DNA of 64,000 bases from Bernardetia sp042180575 (GTDB taxonomy: Bacteria; Bacteroidota; Bacteroidia; Cytophagales; Bernardetiaceae), in NCBI RefSeq assembly GCF_042180575.1, contig NZ_CP170094.1, positions 1,798,001 to 1,862,000 on the forward strand, in the 5' to 3' direction. Below are positions 1 to 9,543 of this stretch, piece after piece (the stretch's first letter is position 1; every line of letters begins with the position of its first letter). The notes under the pieces are model-generated. The model was not told where the DNA came from. It saw only the letters and a list, made by a program, of their open reading frames with translations, and searched no databases. Made by a program: the position numbers and the translations under genes.

Positions 1-108
1 TGTTTTTGATTCTAGCTTTGCCCAGTCTATTGGTTCACAACCTTGGCGTACTTGTACATCCTCAGGCATATCTAACCAAAGGCTATTCATAGATTTACGA
101 TTATTCAT
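1..108 (-). CDS. Partial hypothetical protein (N-terminal 36 residues)
   Basis: An open frame runs from an ATG at 108-106 off the left edge of the window; the visible product begins MNNRKSMNSLWLDMPEDVQV and contains a QGCEPIDW segment. I do not recognise the family from 36 residues. The start lies 48 bp after the stop of the STAS-like gene on the same strand, so the two may be cotranscribed. The rest of the gene lies outside the window. Confidence 0.5.
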   Translation of the reverse strand, partial: MNNRKSMNSLWLDMPEDVQVRQGCEPIDWAKLESKT

Positions 109-156
109 GTCGTCATTAAAAATTTAAAGTGATAGAATATTTTAGTAATAGAAAGT

Positions 157-558
157 TTATGAGATAAGCCACTCTGTTGCTTTATCAACATCATCAAAGA
201 ATCGAACAGCAAAACCTCCAGAAGTTTCTTCTTCCATAAGTTGTTCCATGGCTACTTGAGAAAATATATCTGGAGATTCTACCATGGCAGCCTGTTCTAC
301 TCCCAACTCAATACATTTAGGAAATATATTTTGAGCATGCCATTCTTGTAACTCAGGAACAATAATATATTTCATTTCTTGATTGTTTACCAATGCCTTT
401 TTAGGTCTATATTTTTTAAAAAATTCAAGATAAGTGAACATTTCTTTTTTAAATGTCTCTGTTGTAAAATCCTCACTAGCTGGTTTAAAAATATGTGAGA
501 AGATAGAGTGTTCTTTATCATAGTCAAAAGTAGAATAGTCGCTTTCGTAAATAATCAT
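157..558 (-). CDS. STAS/SpoIIAA-like (SEC14-type) small protein
   Basis: The 133-residue soluble protein has no signal peptide or membrane segment. Its C-terminal motif, FFDDVDKATEWL, and the alternating hydrophobic strands before it (KYIIVPELQEW, GVEQAAMV) fit the SpoIIAA-like STAS/SEC14 fold that is common as stand-alone genes in Cytophagales. Members of this group are thought to act in protein-protein signalling, but no partner can be named here. The ATG at 558 is preceded by an A/T-rich leader without a Shine-Dalgarno sequence. Family assignment rests on pattern only and is moderate; function unknown. Confidence 0.55.
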   Translation of the reverse strand: MIIYESDYSTFDYDKEHSIFSHIFKPASEDFTTETFKKEMFTYLEFFKKYRPKKALVNNQEMKYIIVPELQEWHAQNIFPKCIELGVEQAAMVESPDIFSQVAMEQLMEEETSGGFAVRFFDDVDKATEWLIS

Positions 559-666
559 AACTAAACAGAAATTTAAGTGAAAAAATTATAAAATCAATCT
601 AAATATAATACAAATTATGAAATAAAGCTTTGACTTTCTATATTTTTCACAAATAATTTACAACTT

Positions 667-1770
667 TCAAAAACTCATAGCCAAAGAAGTTCCCAAAAAC
701 TGATTTGTAGAAACTAAATCATTATTTTTTACAAAAAAATTGTCTTGACTATTCAAATTGCGATATTCTACACGCCAAAGCAGATTTTTAGTAACATTAT
801 AATCAAAGTTGATAGAAAAACCTGTCATTTGAAAGCCATTTTGAGTTGTTTTTGGAATAATAACTCCTTCTTTATCATTGTAATGTTCTATTCGTGTAGC
901 TAAAGAAATTTTTTCATTAAAATTATATTTTGCTATCAAAATCGGCGAATACCACGTATTATATTCTGAACTTCCTTTCTCTTTTTGCTCTACTCCAACA
1001 TCAAATCCTGCAATAACTCCAAACTTGTCAGAAAAATCAATTTGTGTATAAAAATTATGAAAATAACGCATCTTTTTCTCTGCCGTTGGATAATCATTTC
1101 CTATAAAAGAGCTACTATTAAACAAAACTTTCTCAGTTGGAGTAAAGGTAATTTGATGCCCAAAAGCAAGGGTTTGATTTCCTTCTACTCGCTGAATGCG
1201 CTGCCAACCGTTGAGTAAAAGTCCAGACAAAAACCATTTTTCATTATCCGAAGTATAAGAGATTTTGATTCCACTTTCATAATACGGCGAATTTTCAGCC
1301 AAAATACTACGTGTCATATTCCAACAACCTTTTCCAACAGCACTTTCAAAACCAATATGCGAACTAAAAATACCTGCATCAATCCACAGGTTTTTAGTTT
1401 TTGAAAGTTTTACTCCTGCGTATGCTTCATAAATATTTCTCAAAACACCTTCTTCGGCTGCTAGATTTATATTTGAGTATGTTCCTGCCATAAGTGCAAG
1501 TCTTGCACGAACTTTTTCGGTTTCATAATCAGCTTGAATCAATCCTAAATTTAAAGCCAGTTCGTTATGACGATGATAAGCATAAAAAAAGGCTGGACGA
1601 ATATGACTTTCAGGTTCATTAAAATCATAAATATAATACGTTTCTAAATATGCACTAAATTTGACTTTTGATAGTGGTTTATCCAAATTTTCTACCTTTG
1701 TAGTGTCATTTTGAGCAAAAACAGTAAATGAAAATGAGAGAAATAGAAAAAATAAAATAAATTGTCGCAT
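667..1770 (-). CDS. Outer-membrane beta-barrel porin (BBP2/OmpL-like)
   Basis: The 367-residue protein starts with a clear signal peptide (MRQFILFFLFLSFSFTVFAQ) and continues with alternating aromatic/polar segments ending in an aromatic C-terminal Phe (GTSLAMSF), as expected for an outer-membrane beta-barrel. Motifs such as YLETYYIYDFNEP and GFSINFDYNVTKNLLWRVEYR match the putative beta-barrel porin-2 family of Bacteroidota. It probably forms a passive channel; substrate unknown. A four-copy ATTACGG tandem repeat lies 32-59 bp upstream of its start codon, in the presumed 5' leader. It stands alone, divergent from the NFACT gene. Confidence 0.8.
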   Translation of the reverse strand: MRQFILFFLFLSFSFTVFAQNDTTKVENLDKPLSKVKFSAYLETYYIYDFNEPESHIRPAFFYAYHRHNELALNLGLIQADYETEKVRARLALMAGTYSNINLAAEEGVLRNIYEAYAGVKLSKTKNLWIDAGIFSSHIGFESAVGKGCWNMTRSILAENSPYYESGIKISYTSDNEKWFLSGLLLNGWQRIQRVEGNQTLAFGHQITFTPTEKVLFNSSSFIGNDYPTAEKKMRYFHNFYTQIDFSDKFGVIAGFDVGVEQKEKGSSEYNTWYSPILIAKYNFNEKISLATRIEHYNDKEGVIIPKTTQNGFQMTGFSINFDYNVTKNLLWRVEYRNLNSQDNFFVKNNDLVSTNQFLGTSLAMSF

Positions 1771-1801
1771 CTTTTTTTGATTTTTGGGGTTGTATAGGAA
1801 A

Positions 1802-1829
1802 ATTACGGATTACGGATTACGGATTACGG
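1802..1829. repeat. Heptamer tandem repeat, ATTACGG x4
   Basis: Four perfect head-to-tail copies of ATTACGG occupy the space between the divergent porin and NFACT genes, 31 bp before the porin start on the minus strand. It belongs to a set of 7-bp-periodic leader repeats in this window. Confidence 0.9.
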
Positions 1830-1956
1830 AATTATAAGCAATCTGATTCAAAAATAGTCCATAGTTAAAGAAAATAGTAGATTTTTATAAAAGAAACAAC
1901 TAAAAAACCTCTCTGACGGTTTCATTTGAACCTCAACGACGGTTGAAAAACACATT

Positions 1957-3600
1957 ATGCAAAACAATTATTATTTCATTCGTGCGCTTTCTTTGGAACT
2001 TTCAAAGCAGATTATCGGATTAGAAATTGCGACTATTTTTTCGCAAAATAAAGATGAATTATTGATAGGATTAATTGATAATAACAATCCAGAAACAGAA
2101 TTTTGGATTCGTGCTACCTTTACCCCCGAACTAACAACACTTTCTTTTCCTCAAACTTTTGCACGAGCAAAACGAAATAGCATCGACCTTTTTGATTCTA
2201 TTATCGGAACAAAAATCACAAGTATTCGTCAGTTTAATAATGAACGAGCTTTTGGGATAGAACTAAAAAATGATAAAAACGAAGATTTTACTTTGTTATT
2301 CAAATTATTTGGCAACCGTTCAAACATTATTTTATTTTCTCAAGATGAGAATTCAAAAAGTGAAAATTCAGAACAAGAAATTGAAGCTATTTTTCAACAT
2401 AAGCTACAAGCCGATTGGGAAATTATTTATGAAGATTTGGATAGAAGTATAGAACAGGAAAAAGAAGATTTTATAGAAAATGGAATCAAGAAAACCTTTC
2501 CTACTTTTGGAAAAGATGTTTTGACGTATTTGAAAAGCAAGGTAGGCAATAAAGTAGAAAATGCAGAAGACAGAGAAAATTATTGGAACGAAATCGAAAA
2601 ATTAATTACTTATTTTGATGAGATAGAAAAGCTAGACTTTTATGTTTTCTTGAAAAAGAATGAAGTAAAATTATCTATTCTTAATCCAAAAGAGTTTATT
2701 AAAGATGCTGAAATTCTACACAAAACAGACAATGCCATTGAAGCATGTAATTTGTTTTACATGGAATTTTCAAGGCGTTATTATTTAGGCAAAGAAAAAA
2801 ATGCAGCACTTAAAGCCATAGAAAAACGTCATCGCCAAACTCAAAACTATATAGACAAGACACTCAAAAAGATAGAAAAAGTAGAAAATACGATGCGTTA
2901 CGAAGAATTTGGACATATTTTGATGGCAAATCTTCACGCTGTAGAACCTCGCTCAAAATCAGTAGAGCTTTTTGATTTTTATACCAACAAGCAAATCACA
3001 ATTCCATTAAAAGACCATTTATCAGCACAAAAAAATGCAGAGCTTTTTTATAGAAAAGGAAAAAATCAAAAACTAGAAATTGATAATTTGTATCAAAATT
3101 TAGATAAAAAAGAAGAGCAATTACGCCTTTTTGAAAGGCAGTTGGAGGAGATAAATAATTTTGAATCGCTCAAAGAAATGCGAAAGTTTTTGAAGGATAA
3201 TAAAATTAAGGTAACCAATTTACAAGAAAACGAACCCGATGAATTACCTTTTAAAGTTTTTGAATATCAAGATTTTCAGATTTTGGTAGGAAAAAATTCT
3301 AAAAACAACGACTTACTTACTCAAAAATATGCTTACAAAGAAGATTTATGGCTTCATGCTCGTGGCGTAGCAGGTTCGCATGTCGTGATAAAATATAGAG
3401 CAGGAAAACCATTTCCAAAATCGGTCATCGAAAAAGCAGCCAGTTTAGCAGCCTATTATTCCAAGCGAAAAACGGATTCGCTTTGTCCTGTCATCGTAAC
3501 ACCTAAAAAATATGTCAGAAAACCAAAAGGAGCAGCACTTGGCGCAGTTGTCGTGGAAAGAGAAGATGTGGTAATGGTTGAACCGAAAGGATTTGAGTAA
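1957..3600 (+). CDS. NFACT/RqcH-family ribosome quality control protein
   Basis: The 547-residue protein has an NFACT-N domain (residues 1 to about 260, with LFKLFGNRSNIILFS), a coiled-coil region (about 270-410) and a C-terminal NFACT-R/DUF814 domain (about 425-547, with LWLHARGVAGSHVVIK). Homologues (RqcH in Bacillus, Rqc2/NEMF in eukaryotes) bind split 60S/50S subunits carrying stalled nascent chains and recruit tRNA-Ala to add alanine tails. The protein lacks the longer C-terminal extension of some family members, which is normal for Bacteroidota. At the position of the tRNA-binding Asp-Arg of RqcH this protein has Glu96-Arg97. Starts at ATG 1957; monocistronic, followed closely by the kinase gene. 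Confidence 0.85.
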   Translation: MQNNYYFIRALSLELSKQIIGLEIATIFSQNKDELLIGLIDNNNPETEFWIRATFTPELTTLSFPQTFARAKRNSIDLFDSIIGTKITSIRQFNNERAFGIELKNDKNEDFTLLFKLFGNRSNIILFSQDENSKSENSEQEIEAIFQHKLQADWEIIYEDLDRSIEQEKEDFIENGIKKTFPTFGKDVLTYLKSKVGNKVENAEDRENYWNEIEKLITYFDEIEKLDFYVFLKKNEVKLSILNPKEFIKDAEILHKTDNAIEACNLFYMEFSRRYYLGKEKNAALKAIEKRHRQTQNYIDKTLKKIEKVENTMRYEEFGHILMANLHAVEPRSKSVELFDFYTNKQITIPLKDHLSAQKNAELFYRKGKNQKLEIDNLYQNLDKKEEQLRLFERQLEEINNFESLKEMRKFLKDNKIKVTNLQENEPDELPFKVFEYQDFQILVGKNSKNNDLLTQKYAYKEDLWLHARGVAGSHVVIKYRAGKPFPKSVIEKAASLAAYYSKRKTDSLCPVIVTPKKYVRKPKGAALGAVVVEREDVVMVEPKGFE

Positions 3601-3665
3601 TTTTTTTTGTGGTTTATATGCCGTTCTTTAATAAAATTTAAGCACAATCTAAAAACAGTATTACA

Positions 3666-6584
3666 TTGGTTAAAAATATAGCTTTATTATTCTTTTTGTC
3701 TATTTCATTTTTAACACAAGCACAAGAACCTGTATCTATACACCTTTCAGAAAAAAGTGGACTACAGTATAAAGAGTTCTATGATATCTTTGAGGATGAT
3801 GAGGGTTTTATTTGGCTATGTGCAAATAAGGGATTACTTAGATATGATGGTAGAGAATTCAAATTATATAAACACTCAAAACAACGGGGATTATCCGTTT
3901 TTGGAGTAAAACAAGACAGTTTAGGACGTATTTGGTGTCAGAATATTTCAGGACAATTCTTCTATGTACAAGATAATGAAATGCACTTATTTATAGATGT
4001 AAAAGAACACTTAAAAGGAGAGTTACCCAGCTTTATCATTAATAATAATTCTTTATTGCTTTTTTGTGGGTCTAAAATTTATAAAATAAATCTAAATACT
4101 AAACTTATAGAAGTTCCTTGGATCAATAATAGTAGTGTCAGTAGTCCTTTAGAAACGCACGAGGGTATATTCTTTACCAATGAAGATTCTTTAGTACACA
4201 TCTCTCCAAAAGGTAATTTTGAAAAAATACTATCTACTCATCTTCCAGCAAAAAGTAAAAATGGAGAAACAATTACTTTTGGAAAGGCGAAAATTTTTAA
4301 AAGCACTTCATCACTCTTTTTATTAGAATCTAGGTTTGGTTTAAATACTTTTTTTCGTTTTAATATTTCGAAGAAAAATCTAACTAAGATGAAAGGTGTT
4401 GAGACTTTAGAAGATAAAATAATATATACTAGTTTTGATAATAAAAATGAAATTTGGTTTGGCACAAACCATGGCGTTTGGATTTATGAAATTAAAAACG
4501 ACCAATTTCAATTTAAAAAGCAATTTCTCAAGGATAAAAAAATCTCTAAAATAGTAAAAGATCAAGAAGGTAATTATTTCTTTACAACATTACACAATGG
4601 GATTTATGTAATCCCCAATATGCATATCGAAGACTGCCAAATTTCAGAAGAAAACAAAAATATAAATAGTTTAGACATCATAAATGATAACACTTTAGTT
4701 TTTGGAACAAATGCTGGAAGTGTAGGAATTTATAATACAACAACAAATAAACATACACACATAGAAACAGGAACAAAAGGACATGTTTCTACACTTAAAT
4801 ACCATAAAAAAACCAATGTCATTTTTATAAGTAAATCTTACTCTGCCTTTACATTAAACTATAATAATTTTGAATTAAAGAAGGTTAAAACTAGAGGTTT
4901 TCTTAATGCAAAAAGTCTAACAATATTAAAAAATGATGATTTGCTTTTAACAGATTACAAGGCTGTAAGAGTATTTAAAGAAGGTAATCTTGATAATGAT
5001 ACTCTTATTTATAGCAAAAGAACTTATGCATCACATTATAATAAAGATAAAAATGAAGTTTATATAGCATTCGTAGATAATTTAGTAAAATATGATAGTG
5101 CTTGGAATCCTACAGTTATTCAACACAAAAACAAGGCTCTTTTAGGTAAATCAATAACACAAATGTCTAATGGAATAGTGTGGTTTGCAAGTTTAAAAAA
5201 TGGCATCTATGGAATTAAAAATGATTCTATACTATATCATTATACTACCAAAAATGGATTAATGTCTAATAATATAGAGCAAATTGAGGCAGATAAAAAT
5301 ACATTATGGATAGCTTTAGATAATAGTGTGCAAATATTTGATTGTGCAACTCAAAAATTTAAGACATTAACTAAAAGAGACGGTATTATATCGTATGATA
5401 TTTCTGGTATAGAAATCCTAAAAAATAAAGTATATCTTTCCTCAGATGAAGGATTATTATCCATAGATAAACGCCAACCATTTAAAAAACAAAATAATGA
5501 AATATATTTTAATGCTTTCGAAATAAATGATAGAGACACATTAGTTACCTCAATTTATAAATTAGCTCATGACCAAAATACAATTAAGATTGGTTTTAAT
5601 GTGAATGGCTTCTCCTTTAATCATAAAGGAAGATATAAATACAGATTAAAGGGACTAAATGATAATTGGTTAAGTACTGACATGGGAATTAATTCTGTGA
5701 AATATAATAGTTTACCAGCAGGTAATTATACATTTCAAGTACAACCTGTTTTAGAAAATCAAACCGAGAATGGAGTTATAAAAGAACTTTTGATTGTGAT
5801 ATACAAACCTTTTTGGCAAACATGGTGGTTTAGACTAGGAGGGCTTATACTAATTTTTGGAGGTACTGTTCTGTTCTTCAAAAAGAAAATTAGAAAGAAA
5901 GAAAAAGAACGTATTGCCGAGTTGGAAAAAATATCTTTAGAAAAAGAACTCATGGCTATAAACTTAACAGCATTGCGTTCACAAATGAATCCTCATTTTA
6001 TTTTCAATGTCTTAAACTCTATTCAAGATTTAATACTACAAAAAAACACAGAGGCTTCTTATGATTATATTGTCACTTTTTCAGAATTAATACGCAATGC
6101 GTTAAGCTATTCCAATGAAGATTTTATTCCTATAGAAAAAGAATTGAAATTTTTAAATGTTTATTTGAAATTAGAAAAACTCCGATTTGGAGATACATTT
6201 AATTATACTGTTAATTCTGATATCCAAGAGTTAATAAAAGTTCCTTCTTTATTGATACAACCTTTTATAGAAAATGCCTTAGTTCATGGCTTAATGCATA
6301 AAAAAGGAGAAAAAGAATTAAATATTAGCTTTGAATTTAAGGAAGAGTGTTTAAAATGTATCATTACCGATAATGGAATAGGACGAAAAAAGGTAAATGA
6401 AATATACACTCGTCAGAAGAATAAAAACGAATCATTTGCATTATCAGCTATCAAAAAAAGATTAGATATTTTTAAAAAGAAATACAATAACAATCTCGGC
6501 TATGTTATTGAAGATTTATATAGTCATGAAAAAGATACAGGTACAAAAGTAATTTTGACATTACCATTTGACTATGATTTTTAG
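3666..6584 (+). CDS. Two-component propeller sensor histidine kinase (LytS/His_kinase type)
   Basis: The 972-residue protein has a signal peptide (MVKNIALLFFLSISFLTQAQ), a periplasmic seven-bladed-propeller-like region of repeated regulator-propeller strands (about 25-640, e.g. EDDEGFIWLCANKGLLRYDG and NEIWFGTNHGVWIYE), a Y_Y_Y domain (about 645-705), one membrane helix (about 720-743) and a cytoplasmic LytS-type kinase core with the phospho-acceptor in MNPHFIFNVL (His777) and an ATP-binding IENALVHG/DNGIGRKK region. The start is a TTG at 3666; the next in-frame ATG would remove the signal peptide, so TTG is preferred. No LytTR response regulator lies next to it, so it is an orphan kinase. 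Ligand unknown. Confidence 0.85.
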   Translation: MVKNIALLFFLSISFLTQAQEPVSIHLSEKSGLQYKEFYDIFEDDEGFIWLCANKGLLRYDGREFKLYKHSKQRGLSVFGVKQDSLGRIWCQNISGQFFYVQDNEMHLFIDVKEHLKGELPSFIINNNSLLLFCGSKIYKINLNTKLIEVPWINNSSVSSPLETHEGIFFTNEDSLVHISPKGNFEKILSTHLPAKSKNGETITFGKAKIFKSTSSLFLLESRFGLNTFFRFNISKKNLTKMKGVETLEDKIIYTSFDNKNEIWFGTNHGVWIYEIKNDQFQFKKQFLKDKKISKIVKDQEGNYFFTTLHNGIYVIPNMHIEDCQISEENKNINSLDIINDNTLVFGTNAGSVGIYNTTTNKHTHIETGTKGHVSTLKYHKKTNVIFISKSYSAFTLNYNNFELKKVKTRGFLNAKSLTILKNDDLLLTDYKAVRVFKEGNLDNDTLIYSKRTYASHYNKDKNEVYIAFVDNLVKYDSAWNPTVIQHKNKALLGKSITQMSNGIVWFASLKNGIYGIKNDSILYHYTTKNGLMSNNIEQIEADKNTLWIALDNSVQIFDCATQKFKTLTKRDGIISYDISGIEILKNKVYLSSDEGLLSIDKRQPFKKQNNEIYFNAFEINDRDTLVTSIYKLAHDQNTIKIGFNVNGFSFNHKGRYKYRLKGLNDNWLSTDMGINSVKYNSLPAGNYTFQVQPVLENQTENGVIKELLIVIYKPFWQTWWFRLGGLILIFGGTVLFFKKKIRKKEKERIAELEKISLEKELMAINLTALRSQMNPHFIFNVLNSIQDLILQKNTEASYDYIVTFSELIRNALSYSNEDFIPIEKELKFLNVYLKLEKLRFGDTFNYTVNSDIQELIKVPSLLIQPFIENALVHGLMHKKGEKELNISFEFKEECLKCIITDNGIGRKKVNEIYTRQKNKNESFALSAIKKRLDIFKKKYNNNLGYVIEDLYSHEKDTGTKVILTLPFDYDF

Positions 6585-6620
6585 ATGATGTGATGGTTGG
6601 AGTTATCCGAAGGAGTTTGA

Positions 6621-6662
6621 TTAGTTAGGAATTGGGGAATAGAGATCGGGAATTAGGAAATG
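6621..6662. repeat. Imperfect heptamer repeat (GGAATTR type)
   Basis: Downstream of the kinase stop, 7-bp units resembling GGAATTG, GGGAATA, GGAATTA and GGAAATG follow each other in phase. The array is imperfect but the 7-bp period is clear. Confidence 0.6.
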
Positions 6663-6686
6663 ACTGTTTTTAGGTAAATCAAATAC

Positions 6687-6739
6687 TGTCACCAGTGGTG
6701 ACACAATCAGTTTTTATAAAACTCGCACCAGTGGTGCGA
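6687..6739. repeat. Pair of palindromes with ACCAGTGGT core
   Basis: Two perfect 17-bp palindromes with 8-bp arms around a central G lie 20 bp apart: TGTCACCAGTGGTGACA at 6687-6703 and TCGCACCAGTGGTGCGA at 6723-6739. They precede the Roco-TIR gene. A third, longer member lies inside the DUF1016 gene at 9809-9831. Confidence 0.85.
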
Positions 6740-6819
6740 TAAATTGAAGACAAAAAATTATTACAATTAAAAAAGAAATAGTATTTTAGTGAGATAAAAA
6801 ATACTTACTCAATAAGAAC

Positions 6820-9501
6820 ATGAAACCTAAAGAAATTATAGAATTAGAAAATCTATTATCTAAGAGATTAAATAAATCAATAGAGTTAGTACAAAAGACT
6901 TTAGATGAAATGAAAAACCATGCAGGTAGTTTTGCATACTCTCTAAACTCTTCAAATGAAGTGAATGGTCTCGGTTTTCTTTTTGATAAAGTGAAAGATA
7001 TAAGTTTTGTTAAAGCATTTCCAAAGTTAGAAGTTTTAGATTTAAGCGATTGTGAACTACAAAACCTTCAAGATGAATTATTTGAATTGAAAGAACTTAC
7101 TCATTTGAGTATAAGTGCTAATCCTATTTCTCATATTCCTAAGGATATTTTAAAATTAGAAAAACTAGAATATTTCAATTGTGGATTTATAAATGGTAAT
7201 TTTTCTCCTGCTATAGAATTTCCTAATTTTTTACAAAATCTAAAAAACTTGAAACACCTCTTAATTCATGGTAATGGATTAACAGAAATTCCTCAATGGA
7301 TATATAAACTAAAAAATCTAGAGAGTCTAAATATTTATAATAATCATATTACAACTATCAGTGAAAAAATACTAAACCTTGATAAACTCAATGACATAAA
7401 CACTTTATATTTAGAAATAACTTCTCCTCCTCCTAATATTGTAAAACTAGGAGCAAAGGCTATAAAGGCTTATTTTAGAGGGTTAGAGTTAGGTTATATT
7501 GAAAATAATCATATCAAAATTATACTTGTTGGAAATGCTCATGTAGGCAAAACGATGTTATTCAATTATCTTACTAAAGCAAAAACCCCTATTGATTTTG
7601 CAGGTTCTACACATGGAATAAGAGTTGGAAATTTTAATATTGAAATAGAAAAAAGTGAAGCAGTAAACGTAAATCTATGGGACTTTGGAGGTCAAGAATA
7701 TTATCATGCTACACATCGTTTATTTTTTTCTGATAATGTTTTGTATTTACTTCTTTGGGAACAGGAAACTGATAAATATGGAAGCTATACATTCACTAGC
7801 GAACAAGATACTATTATATCTCAACAAGGATTACAATATTTCAATCCTCCTATCTCTACAGAAATTACTACAGAAGGATTTCCTGTAGTTGATTGGGTAA
7901 GTAATATAAGATTTTTTTCAAAGGATAGCCCAATATTATTAGTTCAAAACAAAACTGATATTCAAGAGCCTAAATATAGATTTTCAGAGTTAGAAGAAGA
8001 TATTCCTCATACTAGAGTTAGTCTAAAAAAATTAGAAGGTATTAACGAATTAGAAAAACTTATAAAAAGCTCAATACAAAATCTAAAACACTACAAATAT
8101 AAAATCCCAGTTTCTTGGCAGAAAGTAATTGAATTTATCAGTAGCTTAGGAAATAATTATTTTGGAATACGGTATGATTCATTAGAAAGGGAAGTTCAAT
8201 CATGGAATCAAGAAATGATAGATGATTTACCACAAATACTAAATTTTTATCACGAAAGAGGAGATATTCTTTGGATAAAAAATAACGAATTACTTAAAAA
8301 GTATATATTTCCTCAACCTTGGAGAATAACAAATACGATTTATAGCATATTAAATAGAAAAGTAGCTGATAAAGATAAGGGCGAGTTTACTAGAGAATCT
8401 ATATATAGTTTGTATGGAAATCAAAAAGAACACGTAGACTTTTGTTTGGAACTCATGAAAGAATTTGAAATTATTTTCAGTATAAAAAATGAAGATAAAA
8501 TATTTATCGCTCCTCAATATCTAAATAAAAAAATACAAGACAAAAAACGTTTAGAAGACAATATTTACTATACAGAACCACAAAAAGTTTTTACTCTGCA
8601 TTATCCTACTTTTATGCCTAAAAGTATTTTTACTCGCTTTATCTGTAATTATGGAATGTATGCTGATAAAATGATGTATGGAAAAGAAGAGATTTATTTT
8701 GCTAAAAATAAAGTTGGAAGCTACGTAACTTGTGATTATGAAAAAAAAGTTATTACTGTAAATGTCCAAAATCAAAATGATACTCTAACTAAAGAAATTT
8801 TTGATGAGTTATATCGTATAAGTGGTGGAAAAGATAACTTGCAACTTTATTCAGAAGCAAAAAATCGTTTTGTAAGTCTATCAGACATACGAGAATATGA
8901 AGACACTTATAAAAATGACTTTTGGTTTATGTTTAAAAGTTCACAAGAAAATAAAATTATGAAAAAAGAAAAAAATAAAATAAATATTTTTGTTTCTTAT
9001 TCAAGTAGAGATAGAGAATTAAGGGAACTTTTAGTAGAAGGAGTTCAAAAACATTTAACTCATCGCCAAAACTTTGAATATGAACAATGGACAGATGCAG
9101 AAATTGATTTTGGTTCAGATTGGAAAGAAACGATTGAAAAAGCATTAAAAGAAAGCAACGTCGCTATTTTATTGGTTAGTGCTAATTTTGCAGCTTCTTC
9201 ATTTATAAATGAAAATGAATTGACAGCATTTTTTGAAAGACAAAAAGCAGGAGGGTATTTAATTTTACCTGTGTTAGTTATGAAATATGATTTTTTACAA
9301 TTCGAAAAGTTGTCAAAAATAAATTTCTTTAAGACCTATTATAGCGAATATGGATTTACAAAACCTATAGAAAGAAACAAATTACTTCCTTTTGATAAAC
9401 TAGCAGAAAATGAAAATACAACTAATGGACAACTAAATTTATACTATGAAAAATTAGCTGATTTTATTCATACAGCCGTTTCTAATAAATTCAAATCCTA
9501 A
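6820..9501 (+). CDS. LRR-Roc-COR-TIR protein (Roco family GTPase with TIR effector)
   Basis: The 893-residue protein contains leucine-rich repeats (about 65-215, e.g. LEVLDLSDCELQNL), a Roc GTPase domain with P-loop GNAHVGKT (238-245), switch DFGGQE (288-293) and NKTD (377-380), a COR-like region (about 400-700) and a C-terminal TIR domain (about 720-860, KINIFVSYSSRDRE). The expected catalytic Glu of NAD-cleaving TIR domains appears present as Glu800 in NENEL. Roco proteins are GTP-switched oligomers; TIR effectors in bacteria commonly degrade or cyclise NAD in anti-phage defence. A role in immunity or cell death is inferred from architecture and its DUF1016 and EAD-like neighbours, not shown. 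Start at ATG 6820; 42 bp to the downstream nuclease start. Confidence 0.88.
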   Translation: MKPKEIIELENLLSKRLNKSIELVQKTLDEMKNHAGSFAYSLNSSNEVNGLGFLFDKVKDISFVKAFPKLEVLDLSDCELQNLQDELFELKELTHLSISANPISHIPKDILKLEKLEYFNCGFINGNFSPAIEFPNFLQNLKNLKHLLIHGNGLTEIPQWIYKLKNLESLNIYNNHITTISEKILNLDKLNDINTLYLEITSPPPNIVKLGAKAIKAYFRGLELGYIENNHIKIILVGNAHVGKTMLFNYLTKAKTPIDFAGSTHGIRVGNFNIEIEKSEAVNVNLWDFGGQEYYHATHRLFFSDNVLYLLLWEQETDKYGSYTFTSEQDTIISQQGLQYFNPPISTEITTEGFPVVDWVSNIRFFSKDSPILLVQNKTDIQEPKYRFSELEEDIPHTRVSLKKLEGINELEKLIKSSIQNLKHYKYKIPVSWQKVIEFISSLGNNYFGIRYDSLEREVQSWNQEMIDDLPQILNFYHERGDILWIKNNELLKKYIFPQPWRITNTIYSILNRKVADKDKGEFTRESIYSLYGNQKEHVDFCLELMKEFEIIFSIKNEDKIFIAPQYLNKKIQDKKRLEDNIYYTEPQKVFTLHYPTFMPKSIFTRFICNYGMYADKMMYGKEEIYFAKNKVGSYVTCDYEKKVITVNVQNQNDTLTKEIFDELYRISGGKDNLQLYSEAKNRFVSLSDIREYEDTYKNDFWFMFKSSQENKIMKKEKNKINIFVSYSSRDRELRELLVEGVQKHLTHRQNFEYEQWTDAEIDFGSDWKETIEKALKESNVAILLVSANFAASSFINENELTAFFERQKAGGYLILPVLVMKYDFLQFEKLSKINFFKTYYSEYGFTKPIERNKLLPFDKLAENENTTNGQLNLYYEKLADFIHTAVSNKFKS

Positions 9502-9504
9502 CTA

Positions 9505-9541
9505 AAAACATGCACCCACTAATCCAAAAAGCCATAAATCA
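9505..9541 (+). repeat. Direct repeat copy 1 (truncated 5' end of the 10523 gene)
   Basis: This stretch matches 10517-10553 with one mismatch over about 36 bp, covering the start codon and first codons of the small gene at 10523. Here the copy encodes a 13-codon ORF (9510-9551, beginning MHPLIQKA) whose stop overlaps the ATG of the DUF1016 gene. It looks like a remnant of a duplication or insertion event. Confidence 0.85.
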
Positions 9542-9543
9542 TT

